Source: Strongylocentrotus purpuratus
Taxonomy: Eukaryota > Echinodermata > Echinoidea > Camarodonta > Strongylocentrotidae
DNA: 64,000 bases
NCBI RefSeq assembly: GCF_000002235.5
Contig: NW_022145604.1
Span: 32,502,908-32,566,907 of the forward strand
Direction of reading: 5' to 3'
The translations under genes were made by a program, and so were the position numbers. Of this stretch, positions 46,299 to 57,899 are shown one piece after another (within the stretch, counting starts at the first letter, position 1; each line of letters starts with the position of its first letter). Under the pieces are notes generated by a model. That model saw nothing but the letters and a program-made list of their open reading frames with translations, made no database searches and had not been told where the DNA came from.

Positions 46299-49183
46299 TT
46301 AACGGGTGGTAACCAAGGCGACCATCCAATCCTTGATGATGGGAGAAATGATGATGCAGGACTCCAATATATTAGCTGCTCCAAGCACACAAAACATGAT
46401 ATCGAATGACTTCGTGATATCGTACAGAAGCCCTATTTGAAGAGAAAAGAGTTGTTAAAAACAAAAAACTTTTTAAAACTCATGATGTTGCCCTATTATT
46501 ATACATAATGACGTGTTTGTTTAATCCACGATAAGGAAAGATGTGTATTATTACTGTGTTTTAGATATGGAAACAAAACGATGTCCCACGTGTCACACGT
46601 GTGGATCATTTGGTATATTGCCTATAAATTCAGAGTTAATAAAGGGAAAAACCGATAGCATCTACCTGTCAGCAAAAGGAAAAAAAGGGCGTCCTGATAC
46701 TCTATTATTCATTACGCTGCAGTATGTACCGTTACCTCCTGACTAATTTTTTCTCTCAAAAATAATCAAAAAGATACAAACAAAGAAACGAACAAAAACA
46801 CGAATAGGTAAAAGAAACAGACACTTGTTATCCGTTTGTTACTATGTACATACCAATGAGCAACGCCCCGACTGTCTCCCCTATACCAAAGACGAGTGAT
46901 ACGAAAGACAACGCAGCGGGAAACCTTTCGTCCGAGACAGTGTCCTTACACAGAAGGTTGCTACTCATGACCTTTCCACCCAATGCGAAGCCATTTATGG
47001 CTGCTAAACAGCTAAGAATAGAAAAACTTTTAGTGAAGAAATTATAGAAGAACGCCACTGCTGATACGATACAGATGAGGCAGTAGGTGATCTGGGGTTT
47101 CAGATTGAACCTTGCAGCCTGGAGACCTATCGTGAGCCTTCCAAAGATGTTCCCAGCACCACCAATTGTTGCAAGTAGGACGGCTTTCTCGGGGCTGATA
47201 CCCTTGGCTTCGGCATTGGGAATCAAGAAGACGATCCATCCATAGTAGGAGACGGCGTAGGTGAATAAAGTCATGCAGATTGTGATGAAGCGGGGGCACT
47301 CACGGAAGATTTTAAAATCGAAAGTATCCAGGAATACCTTTTTGGCAGCTCTGGCGATTCTGGCGATAGAGTAAAAGACCCCATGGCCATTGCGATCATC
47401 ATCATCATCATCATCATCATCACCATTATCATCTATGTTATGTGGGTAAACACTCACATGTTCGTTTATCAGGGACACAGTTTCTTCATGGTTTTCTCTG
47501 ACCTGAGATCTGATGGCTAAAGTTGAAGGTTCTCCCAATACACGCCTTTGTTGACCAGCTGACACCATTAGTAACCCAGTCACACACATATGCAAGTTCA
47601 AGGCCCCTAGGATAAGGATCGCTCCTCTCCAGGAGTAAGCCACGACGAGCTGTTCTGTAAGCAATGGGAGCGTCATCATACCCACACCGCTGCCCAGGAT
47701 GACAATTGTTGTGGCGATCTCGAAGTGATCTGGAAAGTAGTCAAGGACGCTGACTTGAGAAGGCAAAAGAACTACGCTATATCCAAACCCTGTTTAAAAA
47801 AGAGAAAATAACATTACAGTAATTATTTTGATAACGTTAGGAAGGATTTTCCCCTCGCGTACTCCCTGCCATTTACGTTAGACTCCTTGATCATTTTAAT
47901 CAGTTCAATATGATTAAGACCATAAAGGTGACCACGTTAGGCCTAAGAACCAGGTGAAATATAACTGACACTGTAGACAATTTTTCATACAATTCCTTCA
48001 TTAACATGTTTAAAGCAGCTGATGCTCAAATCGAAGCAGCCACCGGCCCCCTCAAATTCGATAAGATACAATATAGAGTGTAGAGTACGCTTCGCAAACT
48101 TTATAAATCCACAGACGCATGACGGAGGGTTATATTATAATAGCATTGGTCTTAATCTGAATGGCTTTCGGACAAAACACACTTTACAATATTGGTCATT
48201 GAGCATTGAAAGAATGGCAAGTGGATACTACATAGACTGTCGTATGTTTTATCACATTGTTCAATTTTCAAAGACTACAGCAAGTTCGGAAACAAGATTA
48301 TGTAAGCAAGAGCTCAGTGATCAATTAACTTGCTTTGATGAGAGTACGTCAAGGGTATACTTTGCGTCTATTATTATTTTCTATCTATGTATTATGTCGT
48401 AGAAGTCCTACCTGTCAAGAGCATTAGTAGTAGAAAGTGAATTCCAGATGTTGCAAAATAAATGAGGCTGAGTCCTGTAGCTGCAATGCTACTGCCTGCA
48501 AGGACAAGTTTTCCTGCTGAAAACCGCCTTAATAGAGGAATATTTATAACCGCTGTGAAATTAAAAATTTAGAGGCAGGAATCAATTAAAAAATGTATAT
48601 TTTTAACCATAGTAAATATGTTCCAGAAAAAAAACGAAAACATATTGCTTTCTGGCAGGACAGATTACCGAAAATGTTACGGACTTTCTGAAATGTTATT
48701 GCTTTATTTTTTTTATGGATCAGAATATAAATGACGTGACTGATTCCGCGATGCGAGATTTATTAATTGGAATGCTTTACAGTAAACATCACTAATACAT
48801 GTTATAATTTTGATCAATCTAAATGGATTTACTCCATTGCTTTAGCACATGGAGCGTCATGCGCCCCCATTGACTTTATTCTTTAAGTACATGCATTTAA
48901 AAAACCACTACTTTAGGGGATAGTTAAAAATAAATACTGGTTATTATTGAATGGCCATCGTAAAAAGAAGCATCTCACCAAAACATTGTGCTACGCCGTG
49001 ACATAGTCCAATAGCTAGTCCGACGACAGCGAGAGACGTTTGCAAGTCTTCCGTCATTTTCTCAAGGAACACGCCCAACGATTTTAACGTTCCGATGTCA
49101 AAATATCCGACGGCAAAGAGTCCCACGAGAATCAACCATCGTTTCGTTGGTCGTGGTCTGCTCTGCGTGTCCATTATTTTCAT
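46299..49183 (-). CDS. Monocarboxylate transporter-like MFS protein, four exons
   Basis: Coding exons on the minus strand are 49183-48979, 48552-48412, 47789-46854 and 46432-46299. All junctions are GT-AG (GTGAGA, GTAGGA and GTATGT donors). The phases (each exon ending one base into a codon) join exactly, giving 471 residues. The start ATG follows an in-frame TAA nine bases upstream. The product is a multi-pass major-facilitator protein of the SLC16 type. It has KRWLILVGLFAVGYFDIGTL (first helix), GSSIAATGLSLIYFAT, GFGYSVVLLPSQVSVLDYFP, a central hydrophilic loop, YAVSYYGWIVFLIPNAEAKG and a final GLLYDITKSFDIMF helix. The family's usual Asp-Gly-Gly-Trp-Gly-Trp motif at helix 1 is not preserved, so the substrate (monocarboxylate or other) cannot be stated. 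The loop between helices 6 and 7 carries nine consecutive Asp (about 239-247) encoded by a microsatellite. Confidence 0.88.
46433..46853 (-). other. Intron 3 of the transporter gene
   Basis: It begins GTATGTACATAG and ends CAAATAG. No other gene is visible inside. Confidence 0.8.
47790..48411 (-). other. Intron 2 of the transporter gene
   Basis: It begins GTAGGACTTC and ends GTTTAAACAG. A 126-codon frame on the opposite strand has no family signature and is treated as chance. Confidence 0.75.
48553..48978 (-). other. Intron 1 of the coding region
   Basis: It begins GTGAGATGCTTC and ends AATTTCACAG. Confidence 0.8.
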
Positions 49184-49385
49184 TCGAATTTAACCTGTGT
49201 GTAAGTTCATGGTAACACTTAATACCTGGGTGTAACAATCAGAAGGGTTTTTAACTAGATTGGTTTAAAGGATTAATCAGTTCGAGAATGATGAGAATGT
49301 TCTGGAAACTTGGCCTCGTACAAAACACTTTCGGCTAAGTATGGGTTGGGTTAGTCAACACTGGTGAATCAAAATAGTACTAATA

Positions 49386-50646
49386 TAGGATTTCCCGGCC
49401 AAATTCGCGAGTTTGTCATTCAAATTAAGTTGTCTTGCGTTCAAATTCGACGGTTTTAGTGCAGTCAGGTATATCTCGGGTTTATATTCCCTTTTCTAGT
49501 TTTCAAATTTTCGTTAAAATCTACGTATGTTTCATTCAAATTAATGAACAATGTGCTTCTTTCGCTATTTGGTCATTCGATTTGGCGCAACACGAAAACG
49601 CGACGGTGTACTTCTAACATTCTAATTCATTTGTAGCATTCAAATTAGCACTTTGTGCACTTCTCGTTTATTACACACTTTCTATAGCTCATTCTTTTTC
49701 TTTCAAGATTGTTTTTTCATGTGTATTTCATCATATTTCATTTTCTTGCATTTATACACTTATACCTATTAGATTTATCTAATATTTATCAGCATTTAAG
49801 TTTGATTGTTAAAAAAGAAAAAAACGACTTGCATCTACGGACCTGATGGTCTCAGTATATTTGTTAATGTTCATGAAAGAAAGTTGTTTGTCTCATGTTT
49901 CATCATTAATTTATCATAATTTCATCATAATTTCATTATGGAAGAAGGGTACAATATTGTGACTGGGGTAGGGACTAGAGTCAACAATTTGAACATGATT
50001 CATTATTTAGCCATGTCTTTAGCCATCGATCTGCTGGCGGGCAAGTAAACTATGAAACTCTTTAAGAAAAACAGAGGGGTGTGTTGGGTATAAGAGACGA
50101 TGTGAATTAGTTTTGTAAAATTCCGAGTCTGTAGTAAAAAGGAGCGATTGAGGGTACCCCCACCTTCCCCGGGTATATGAACATGTCCGTGCAGAAATGC
50201 CATATCCCTTGATTTCGCTCTTTCTTTACTTTATGTCTGATTACACCCATCTGCATTGTCCTGGAAATAAATAAATGGAATAAAAGCTTAGACCCCAATG
50301 GCAAATCATGCATTTTAACTGCATTATTTAAAAACTGTAAAAGTTTGTTGCAATTCTTCACCTTAACATTCCTAACTTGAATACAAAATATTACGAATAC
50401 GAATGACAGGTGTTAATTCGAATGATAACAATTACGCTTCGACAAGTGAATATTAATTTGAATGCTAGTTGAGCAGTTTCTAAATTGAATAACAGATCTA
50501 TGAAACTCTTCGACCAAAATCCTAAATTAAATACTAAAACTGGAAAATTGAATGATAATTGGCAAGGCAAAGCCGATCTGCGCTAACTTAAATGCAAAGT
50601 AAATGAATTCGAATGACAAACACGCGAATTTGGCCGGGAAATCCTA
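49386..50646. mobile_element. 1.26-kb non-autonomous TIR transposon with repeated subterminal words
   Basis: Inverted ends (TAGGATTTCCCGGCCAAATT and its complement, extending to about 40 bases) are flanked by TA at 49384-49385 and 50647-50648. CATTCAAATT/TTCAAATT words recur several times inside the left end, and their complements AATTCGAATGA recur inside the right end. No transposase is encoded. It lies upstream of, or in the 5' intron of, the transporter gene. Confidence 0.85.
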
Positions 50647-50648
50647 TA

Positions 50649-51439
50649 GTAAAACTGCAAATGAATAATTAAATCAATTATTCATTGAGTAAATAGACCT
50701 AGTCATTTTACCTCCATGCATCTACTTTGTCTGATTGAAATACCTATTTTTTGATGATTTAAGAAAACGAAAGCAAAATCATTAATTGCAAGTAAGCTCA
50801 ACGATTTTTTTTCCAGACGACGTATTATAGTCATACTCGGAACTTGTATCAGAATTTTAATGACTTTGTTGATACATACCTCTCCAAAGATAAACGCTGA
50901 TCACGAACCGACAGCTTGCCATGGTTTGTCCTATATAGCAACAAATATTAGCCACTTTCATTGATGAAATACAGTAACCTGCACTAGGTGACTGACGTGC
51001 ATATAACTGCAACTGTAACGTTGGCTTCTATGAAAGAACTGCGCATTGGTACAGAACACACAGTTTTTATCAGGCGCTATACCTCATGTACCTATCAAAG
51101 GCATCTTTTGCACTTTTGTGTTCAGCGTATTTGTGCATTATCAACTTGCATTGTTAAAACGGTATAGGTGGTCAATTCAGACGAGAAAAACTATGACTGT
51201 ATATGGAATTTGCATTTTTGTGCTCAGTGTCTGTGTGTGTGTGCATTATTAACGTGCATTATGAATAACAGTAAAGCCGGTGTATTCAGACAAGAAAATA
51301 AAGACTGTATATGGAAATTTGCACTGTATAGTGTTCAGTGTGTGTGTGTGTATATGTGAAGCATCAAGTGATCGTGGTGCTTTCATATCAAAGCTAACTG
51401 TTGTATGGTCATTATGATTATTATTTTATGATTAAATGA
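50649..51439. other. Spacer
   Basis: Two related stretches near 51,170 and 51,280 (AGACRAGAAAA..GACTGTATATGGAA) form a weak local duplication with GTGTGTGT runs. No gene is seen apart from the possible first exon noted separately. Confidence 0.35.
50883..50940 (-). promoter_or_regulatory. Possible non-coding first exon and TATA box of the transporter gene
   Basis: On the minus strand, a TATATAG word near 50,925 is followed by a short stretch ending TTTGGAGAG/GTATGTATC, a strong donor. An acceptor-like CTTACACACAG precedes the coding exon at 49,195. If they join, the transcript would carry a 16-codon upstream frame (MASCRFVISVYLWRG...) ending before the main ATG. The acceptor has a weak pyrimidine tract. 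This is inference. Confidence 0.3.
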
Positions 51440-51640
51440 TTATTAGACCATATGGATAGTAGACAAATGGATATTAGACCGACTGGCAATTAGACCAAAT
51501 GGTAATTAGACCAAATTACTTTTAGCCTAAATGGTCATTTGACCTAATGATAAGTAGACGAAATGAAAATGAGACCATGTGGATAATAGATGAGCTGGGT
51601 GTAGACCGAACGGCAATTCACCCAATTACCGAGAAACTTC
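51440..51640 (+). repeat. Degenerate ~16-bp minisatellite
   Basis: About ten imperfect copies of TTAGACCAAATGGTAA follow one another, with substitutions in most copies. Confidence 0.8.
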
Positions 51641-52286
51641 TCTTATTCTTTATTTCAACCTCTGGATAATTCACAATCCGTAACACAGTCTTGCCACGAT
51701 AAAATATCGAATATATGAAAGACTTTCTAAAATATGAATAAAGAGACAAAAATGTGAAAAGCATACGGCTTTATTCGGTTCTTGCAGTAAAGCTGGCCTT
51801 CGGCTATCATTCCAAAGTCTAATTTGTTGCATTATGACAATCTCTTCCTTTAGTGACAGGCAGTCTTCAGCCTCCACGATGAATCCAGTGTTACCCTTTC
51901 CCGTTTCATAAAACGGGTATTCCTGATAAAGTGTCAAAATAATGTTTTCCTCGGCAGATCATAAACATCACATTTCATTATCGGATGAAAACGGTATATC
52001 AATCAGGGGATCAGTTTGCTTGCAATCAGCTGAATATCATCGGGTCATAATGCCAAGGTTGATAGAAATATGAAGTCTTGATTACTTATCTTCACGGTTA
52101 TTTAAAGTTCTAAGGGAGAATGAATGTGGAAGCAAGGGATTTTTTAAAAGTTTGCTGCATGATAACTCCGCTACCAAACAGAATTTATAGTAATACTATT
52201 ATACTTAATTTGTGATAACTCAAAATGATGATCTTTACATCAAATTTCCATTCGATAGATTATATATATATTTGTTATTCACAAGA
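51641..52286. other. Spacer with an unrecognised minus-strand frame
   Basis: A minus-strand frame at 51,671-51,937 includes GFIVEAEDCLSLKEEIVIMQ and looks mildly protein-like. I recognise no family and see no confident splice context. It could be a fragment of an exon or chance. Confidence 0.25.
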
Positions 52287-52500
52287 TTCAAGATTCAAGA
52301 TTTTATTGTCCATATAAAATACAGAAATTGTTTTCCATTGGTGTAACATGTAATATGTAAAACATAAGACAACAATATGGGGTCGTGTGCTGAAAGCCAG
52401 AAAGGCGTCAAGACTCTCCTCCGGCTTTCAGCACAAAACATAATAAGACAGTTACAATGTATATGACTTTTACATAGCAAGAATTTTAAATCCAATTCTG
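52287..52500 (-). mobile_element. Retroelement 3' end, minus strand
   Basis: On the minus strand it ends ATAAAATCTTGAATCTTGAA, a repeated LINE-type tail. An inverted pair GTGCTGAAAGCC / GGCTTTCAGCAC lies inside (about 52,388-52,435). The 5' part is missing. Confidence 0.65.
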
Positions 52501-52863
52501 AATCACATCATGAATAAATTCAGGTATGAATATAAATGAGAATATGAAAGTAGAATAGGAGCAGCATCACAATCGAAATACGAGCAGAAAGAGAAAGAAA
52601 AAGAGAGCTCAAGCTCGAAGGACTGATAAAAGAGAGAAATGTAGGGAGAGTTGGTAAGGGTAAGGGGAGAAATAGAGAAGGAGAGATGGCATAATTTCCA
52701 ATGAGATTATAATGCATGACAGCAAATACATGGCCACGGTTCACTGTACTCTGTTCAGTCCTTTAATAACACGATCGCACCTACTTTCGTAAAATCAACA
52801 GGAGGCAATTCACACAAACTTTATGCGTCACCTATTGAAATGTGCGAACGCGACAATGATGTA
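52501..52863. other. Spacer, purine-rich
   Basis: Bases 52,585-52,690 are a strongly purine-rich tract (GAGAAAGAAAAAGAGAG). No gene is seen. Confidence 0.4.
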
Positions 52864-53050
52864 CAGTAAAATCTATCTATTAGGTGAAACCTAATACCAA
52901 GGGGAAACAGAAAAACTCGCCGCTGTAGACAGGTTAGCCCTACTAGACAGGTTCTACAACACAGATTTTCTCCTGAAGGGAAGCAATATATGTGACCACT
53001 ATAAACAGGTGGCCCATATAGAGAGGTGACCGCTGAGACGGATTTTACTG
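52864..53050. mobile_element. 187-bp mariner-type MITE
   Basis: The ends CAGTAAAATC and GATTTTACTG are flanked by TA on each side. The interior has repeated ACAGGT(T/G)...ACC words typical of mariner-derived short elements. Confidence 0.8.
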
Positions 53051-53052
53051 TA

Positions 53053-54429
53053 TTTGGTCGCCATCTGAACATGATTTATTTGAAATTGCCCTTGAGTTGA
53101 TTTTTCGAAATATAGTTTCGATCGTCTTCAATTTACTTTCCATTGCCAAATAGGATGATAATCTTCGGAGCCCATACAATAAACCAGCATTACGTAATAC
53201 CACCTGAACAAGGCAAGTCACTACAGTTATTATAGTAGTTGCAATTTATAAAACGCCTTTCCACTGGATAAAAAGCGCTTTGAGATGCCATCTACAAGTC
53301 AGACAATGTTAGCATTTAATAAAATAATATACCAATATACCATAAATTACTAAGCAGTGACGGTATGAGTTCAATGAATGCAAATGGTTTCAAAATACAT
53401 GATATGTCTTCAAACTGTGTTTGAATTGTTCTCATGTTGAAGATGATTTAAAACAAGGAGGGATTGAGCCTGTTTCGGAGTTAGGAAGCAGTTAGCGCCT
53501 CCTTTCCATGTTCCATTTCCCCATTCGTTTCCCCTCTCTTTTTTGTTTGTTGGGGGGGGGGGGGGTGCCGTTCTTCTTACACAAGATCGAGTTCAGAGGC
53601 TCTGACACTGCAGCGGATTGGAAATTGAAATGACGTCCGCCCGAAACCCCACTTCAACTCAAAACTTATCTCAATCTTTGCGCCAGTGAAACCGTTTTAT
53701 GAGGAAACAGTTCTATTCATCTACAGTTCCTTGGGGATAAATTTAGCTGACAGGGAGATTATTATCAGTTTGGTGTTGCCCTATCCTGTGGTTTTACACG
53801 GGAAAAGTGATCATTGCGTAGTCTTTTTTTTCTTTGGAATAGTCGCAGGAGACGAATGCTGATTGACCTTGTGAATGAATGAATGAAAAATAATTTTAAA
53901 ATGCTGAATATAATTATAATAACACTAAGAATAATAATGATGATAATAATATTTTTAACCCCTCTCTGTCGCTACCTTCCTTTGCTGAGGGTTAGGGACA
54001 TGATAGATCAGCCCCTTGATGGCAACGCTGTTGCCCCCCCCCCCCCCCCCACCCGTAAAACACACACAGGCTACGCAATCTATGAACTACTCGAACGAGA
54101 ATTGTCGGTAATAATTATGTACTTGTAACAAGGGAACACTGCGGGGAGGGTGGACCGAATGGCGCAGCGTGGTTGAGCGGATGAGGGGGGGGGGGGGTAT
54201 GGGGTTAAGGCCCGGGATGATTGGCCATGTATATTATTGGGGCACGCCTTTAATCTTTATATGTTCAGAAATGTATGTTTTCAATAAATGCTTTCTACAA
54301 ATATTTGGGGCCATGTGGCACCCCCCCCACCCCCCGCCTACGCCACAGCCATGGAGTGTCCCCTATCCATCATTTCGCTTTCTTATTATCATTTTGTTTA
54401 TTGCTTATTTCATTTACTTTTTTTATGAT
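53053..54429. other. Spacer with G/C homopolymers
   Basis: G or C runs lie near 53,553, 54,032, 54,185 and 54,323; the last is followed by CCTACGCCAC, a hAT-end-like word. No gene is recognised. Confidence 0.4.
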
Positions 54430-54830
54430 TAGCGACCCTCATCCCGTATTATGTATAGCGACCCTCTTCTTCGATTATGAATAATGACGTTATGAATAAT
54501 TACCCTCATGAATAGCGACCCTATAGTCGTATTATGAATAGCGACCCTCTAGTTGTATCATGAATAGCGATCCTTTTCTAGTATTATGAATAGGGACCCT
54601 TACGAATAACGAGCCCGATTTTGTATTATGAATAGCGACCCTCTTCTTATATTCTGAATTGCCCCGACCCTCCTCTTTGATTATGAATAGCGGTCCTTAT
54701 GAATAATGACCCTTACGAATAATGACTTTTTAATACAATTATCAATAGCGGTCCTGATGAATAGTGGTCCTTATGAATATCGGTCCTTATGAATATCGGT
54801 CTTTATTAATAGCGACATTTTTTAACATAG
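54430..54830 (+). repeat. Degenerate minisatellite (TATTATGAATAGCGACCCT)
   Basis: More than fifteen imperfect units occur, grading from GAATAGCGACCCTC at the left to GAATA(T/G)CGGTCCTTAT at the right, with unit length drifting between about 17 and 32 bases. Confidence 0.85.
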
Positions 54831-54840
54831 TACGAAACCC

Positions 54841-55095
54841 TCTCTTCGTAAGGCGGCCGTACGAACGCCGTAATTATATCGTACGAACCACGCAAGATCT
54901 TCGTACATTTCATAGGGTCGAGAGACAATTCTAGAAGCTTCAAATTATTACGATGACAGTAAGAACGCCTCGCGTTGTTCATAGAGGGCTCTTACAGCGT
55001 TCGTAAGAACGCCTTACGAGCGTAGATTCTCATGGCCTTCGCACGAACGACTCCTGGCGTTCGTAAGGTGCTCGTAAGGTGTACGTACACAATTT
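54841..55095. repeat. CGTAAG/CGTACG motif cluster, left
   Basis: It is dense in TTCGTAAG, CTTACGAG and CGTACGAAC words in both orientations. A similar cluster lies at 57,900-58,035. Confidence 0.6.
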
Positions 55096-56192
55096 ATGCA
55101 AATTTCGAGTTTTAGCGGTTATAAAGTAAAGCGAGTGAAGTTCAAATCCTCACTCTGTTCATAGTCATAGGCGCCCCCCCCCCCCCCGCCCAACCAAAAA
55201 AGTGGTGGTGGGGGGGACAAAACGCATATTTGCCCCCCCCCCAAAAAAAAAAGCAGTAAAGGAATATAGATGGTTTGTAATTTTAACTCAAAAGAACATG
55301 ACAATAATAAAAACATGAATTAAATCACATATACAATTCCATTCAAAGAAAAGGAAAGTTAACAGGAATAACAATTTCTTAAACATTCCACATGCCACCT
55401 TTATTTATCAATGGAGGTTTTTTATAATAGCGATACGGGCTTATTGTCGAAATATTGTGAGAGGATGGGAAAGCATTTGTGTTTTTTGTTATAGGGGTAA
55501 GAAGACATGAGCCCCTGAACGCTGGCGTACTGATAGCGGGTGTTATTTCCTTTTCGATACCAGTGATTTACAAATGTTACTGAAAAGAACTGATTTCTGG
55601 TATTTTTTCTCAACTTTGTGTAAGTCATACCTTTTTATGCGTTTGTTGGAAAACTAGAAATTCCCAAATTTACAGTCGGGCGAAAAATATGCTTGTTTAA
55701 AGCCTTCATGTCAGGGCCTGCAGAACAGCTGGGCTCGGGGGCTCGAGCCCCCCTTACTTTTTGAAAAAAAAGTATGTTACAGGGAAAAATAAGTGACCTG
55801 CCTATGTCGCAAATGAGGTATCAAATTATGCTGATCTGACCGTAATTAAATGTCTACTTAAAACCCCAGAGTTTATAGGGGCTCCGCCCTAGGACCCCAC
55901 TAAGGGCCCTACGGTGGTCCCTGGATGTTCATCTGGGGGGCTCAGCCCCTTGACCCCTTGCCGGGGCTCAGGCCCTGGACCCCACGCTAATTTACGTGTA
56001 AGAGTGGTGGTGATGCAGATTTGTCTTCTGCCCCCGCCCCTTCCAAACGTTTTTGCTCATTACGCCATTGCCCCTGGAGGTGAGCCCTCGGGAATGTTTG
56101 CCCCCCCCCCCCCCCTCCACCCCCAATCCCAAACTGCTACCGGTGCGCCTGTTCATAGTGTTCGTCGAGGGTGCATCTCCTGTTTAACAAAT
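55096..56192. other. Spacer with hAT-like G/C-rich pieces
   Basis: C and G runs lie near 55,172, 55,210 and 55,235. A GGGCTC/GAGCCCC and GGCTCAGCCCC-rich block at 55,730-55,990 and a C run at 56,100 look like degraded non-autonomous transposon ends. A CATAGGCGC word occurs at 55,166. Confidence 0.45.
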
Positions 56193-56532
56193 ATGGGACC
56201 AAAGGGGAAATCTGTTAGAGGGAAGAGAGGGAAGGGAAACAAACGTAAGGAAAGAGATGAGGAGGAAGGAGGAAGAGGAGGAGAGCAGCAACAACAATAT
56301 CAAGAAATGATGGCCATCGAAAGCGACCGGGAGGAGGCGATGGAAGATGACGACGATGACGAGGAGGAGGGAGAACCATCAAGACGGCAGTTTGATAGCG
56401 ATGAAGATGAGCTAACGGGGAAACTAAGAAAGGAGAAGTATGACTTTGATGCCACCACAGAGCAAAAACTTGTTGACTTCTTCGGTGAACATGACTGCTT
56501 TTATAATAAAGGAAGTAACAGATATGCTAACA
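56193..56532 (+). CDS. MADF/Myb-SANT-like domain protein, N-terminal part
   Basis: The most sensible start is the ATG at 56193 (MGPKGKSVRGKRGKG); the open frame extends upstream only through G/C-rich repeat sequence. A basic N-terminus is followed by a strongly acidic, Gln-containing low-complexity stretch (residues about 28-70). A MADF-type start (FDATTEQKLVDFFGEHDCFY, then NKGSNRYANSKQ) begins near residue 87. MADF and related Myb/SANT domains bind DNA and occur both in host regulators and as the second protein of PIF/Harbinger transposons. The domain breaks off after about 30 residues where LINE sequence begins, so the frame is incomplete and probably non-functional as it stands. Confidence 0.6.
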
Positions 56533-57737
56533 GTAAACAATTATTTTCGGGAACTGGCAGGTAAAACAAAGAACCATTTTTGAAAAGAAATGTTCATGGC
56601 TTATAGTACGCTCTTGTCCATGCATTATGATAACATTTCTTGCCAACCCTTATGGAATAATGATTACATTAAAATAGGCAATAGCTCAATATATATTATA
56701 AAATTGTGTCAAAAGGGAGTTTGTTTTGTCAATGATATTTTAAAGACAAATGGTGATTTTTTTTTCTCTCTGGAACATTTCCAAGAAAAGTATAATATTC
56801 AAAAATAAATTTTCTTTTTTATCGTGGATTATGCGATGCAATTAGACAAGGGTTTAACAATTGTACTATTTTTTAACAAGGTGCCACAGCCTCTTTTTCC
56901 AGATACAGTGGCATTTGTTATGAAATGAATTAAAGGATGTTCACATATCTGTGTAATTTTATTAAAGAGAAGAAAAAGGACTATGTAAAAGTTTTCTTAA
57001 ATGGAAATACATTTTCGACCTCAATGATAAGAGTTGGAAAACATATTGTTCTATTGGATTTAATTGTACCATTGATGTGGGCTTACGATGGTTTCAGTTT
57101 GAAGTTTTGCAACGCATATTATATACGAACGATCTACTGTTTAAAATGAATTTAGTCCCAAGAAAAGAATGTACATTTTGTAGTGAACAGATTGAAACAG
57201 TTATACATCTTCTATGTGTTTGTACGCATGTTAAACATATTTGGGATAGGTTAGAGCACTGGATTTATACTGGAACCGGATATAAATTAACATTTTCATT
57301 ACAAGATGAATTATATTTGGTTTAAGAGGTTCAAATAATTATGCATTGAATTGTATACTGATTGTGTTGCGACAGATGGTGTATACTTGCAAAATAAAGA
57401 AACAATTGCCCGACTTTTATAATATAAGAGTTTCGATTATAAATTACTTCAAAAACGAAAAGTATATTGCAAATTCGAATTGTAGAAATAACAAATTCAC
57501 AAGAAAATGGTTCCAATTCAGGAATTTGTTTACATAAAATGATATTTTTTCTGTATTTCTTTTTTCTTTCAATGAAAATCAGAAATGAATTATTGATTTG
57601 TTAGTTTTCTGTTAACTCAACAAAACTTGTATCTTGAAAAGCCAATTTTATTAATGTTATAAATGTAAATTACCTGGAATATATATTTGTTAATTTGTTA
57701 CAAATGAAAATCAATAAAATCCCTGTAAAGGGAAAAA
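56533..57737 (+). mobile_element. L1/Tx1-type LINE 3' end interrupting the MADF gene
   Basis: From the junction the sequence encodes, across frame changes, NNYFRELAGKTKNHF, EMFMAYSTLLSMHYDNISCQ, LWNNDYIKIGNSSIY, then QRILYTNDLLFKMNLVPRKE with CTFCSEQIETVIHLLCVC. This is the characteristic C-terminal region of L1/Tx1 ORF2 (LYTND...CxxC...HLL..C). The 3' UTR ends near AATCAATAAAATCCCTGTAAAGGG and an A-rich tail. AAACAATTA before and AAACAGTTA after the insert may be the target duplication. Confidence 0.75.
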
Positions 57738-57899
57738 TATGGAGAAAAAAAAACAGTTAGTTCAAGAAACACTTGATGGAGTTGCAGTTGCAGTTGTAGT
57801 CTTCTTGGCAATACTGCCGCGGTGAAATATCAAACTTTCAACAGTCAAATTTTCGACAGTATACGGCAGCGCTTTTTTGCGACCCGACCAAATATTTTT
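57738..57899. other. Flank of the LINE; possible continuation of the MADF frame
   Basis: Directly after the A-tail the + strand reads KQLVQETLDGVAVAVVVFLA, which would continue the ...ANSKQ frame. It soon meets a stop. The link is tentative. Confidence 0.3.

Noticed and set aside
48022-48402. 126-codon + frame
   Set aside because: It lies in an intron of the transporter on the opposite strand with no recognisable family.
55914-56192. Upstream extension of the MADF frame (MVPGCSSGG...)
   Set aside because: This part is G/C-rich repeat sequence with homopolymers; the ATG at 56193 begins the sequence of protein-like composition.
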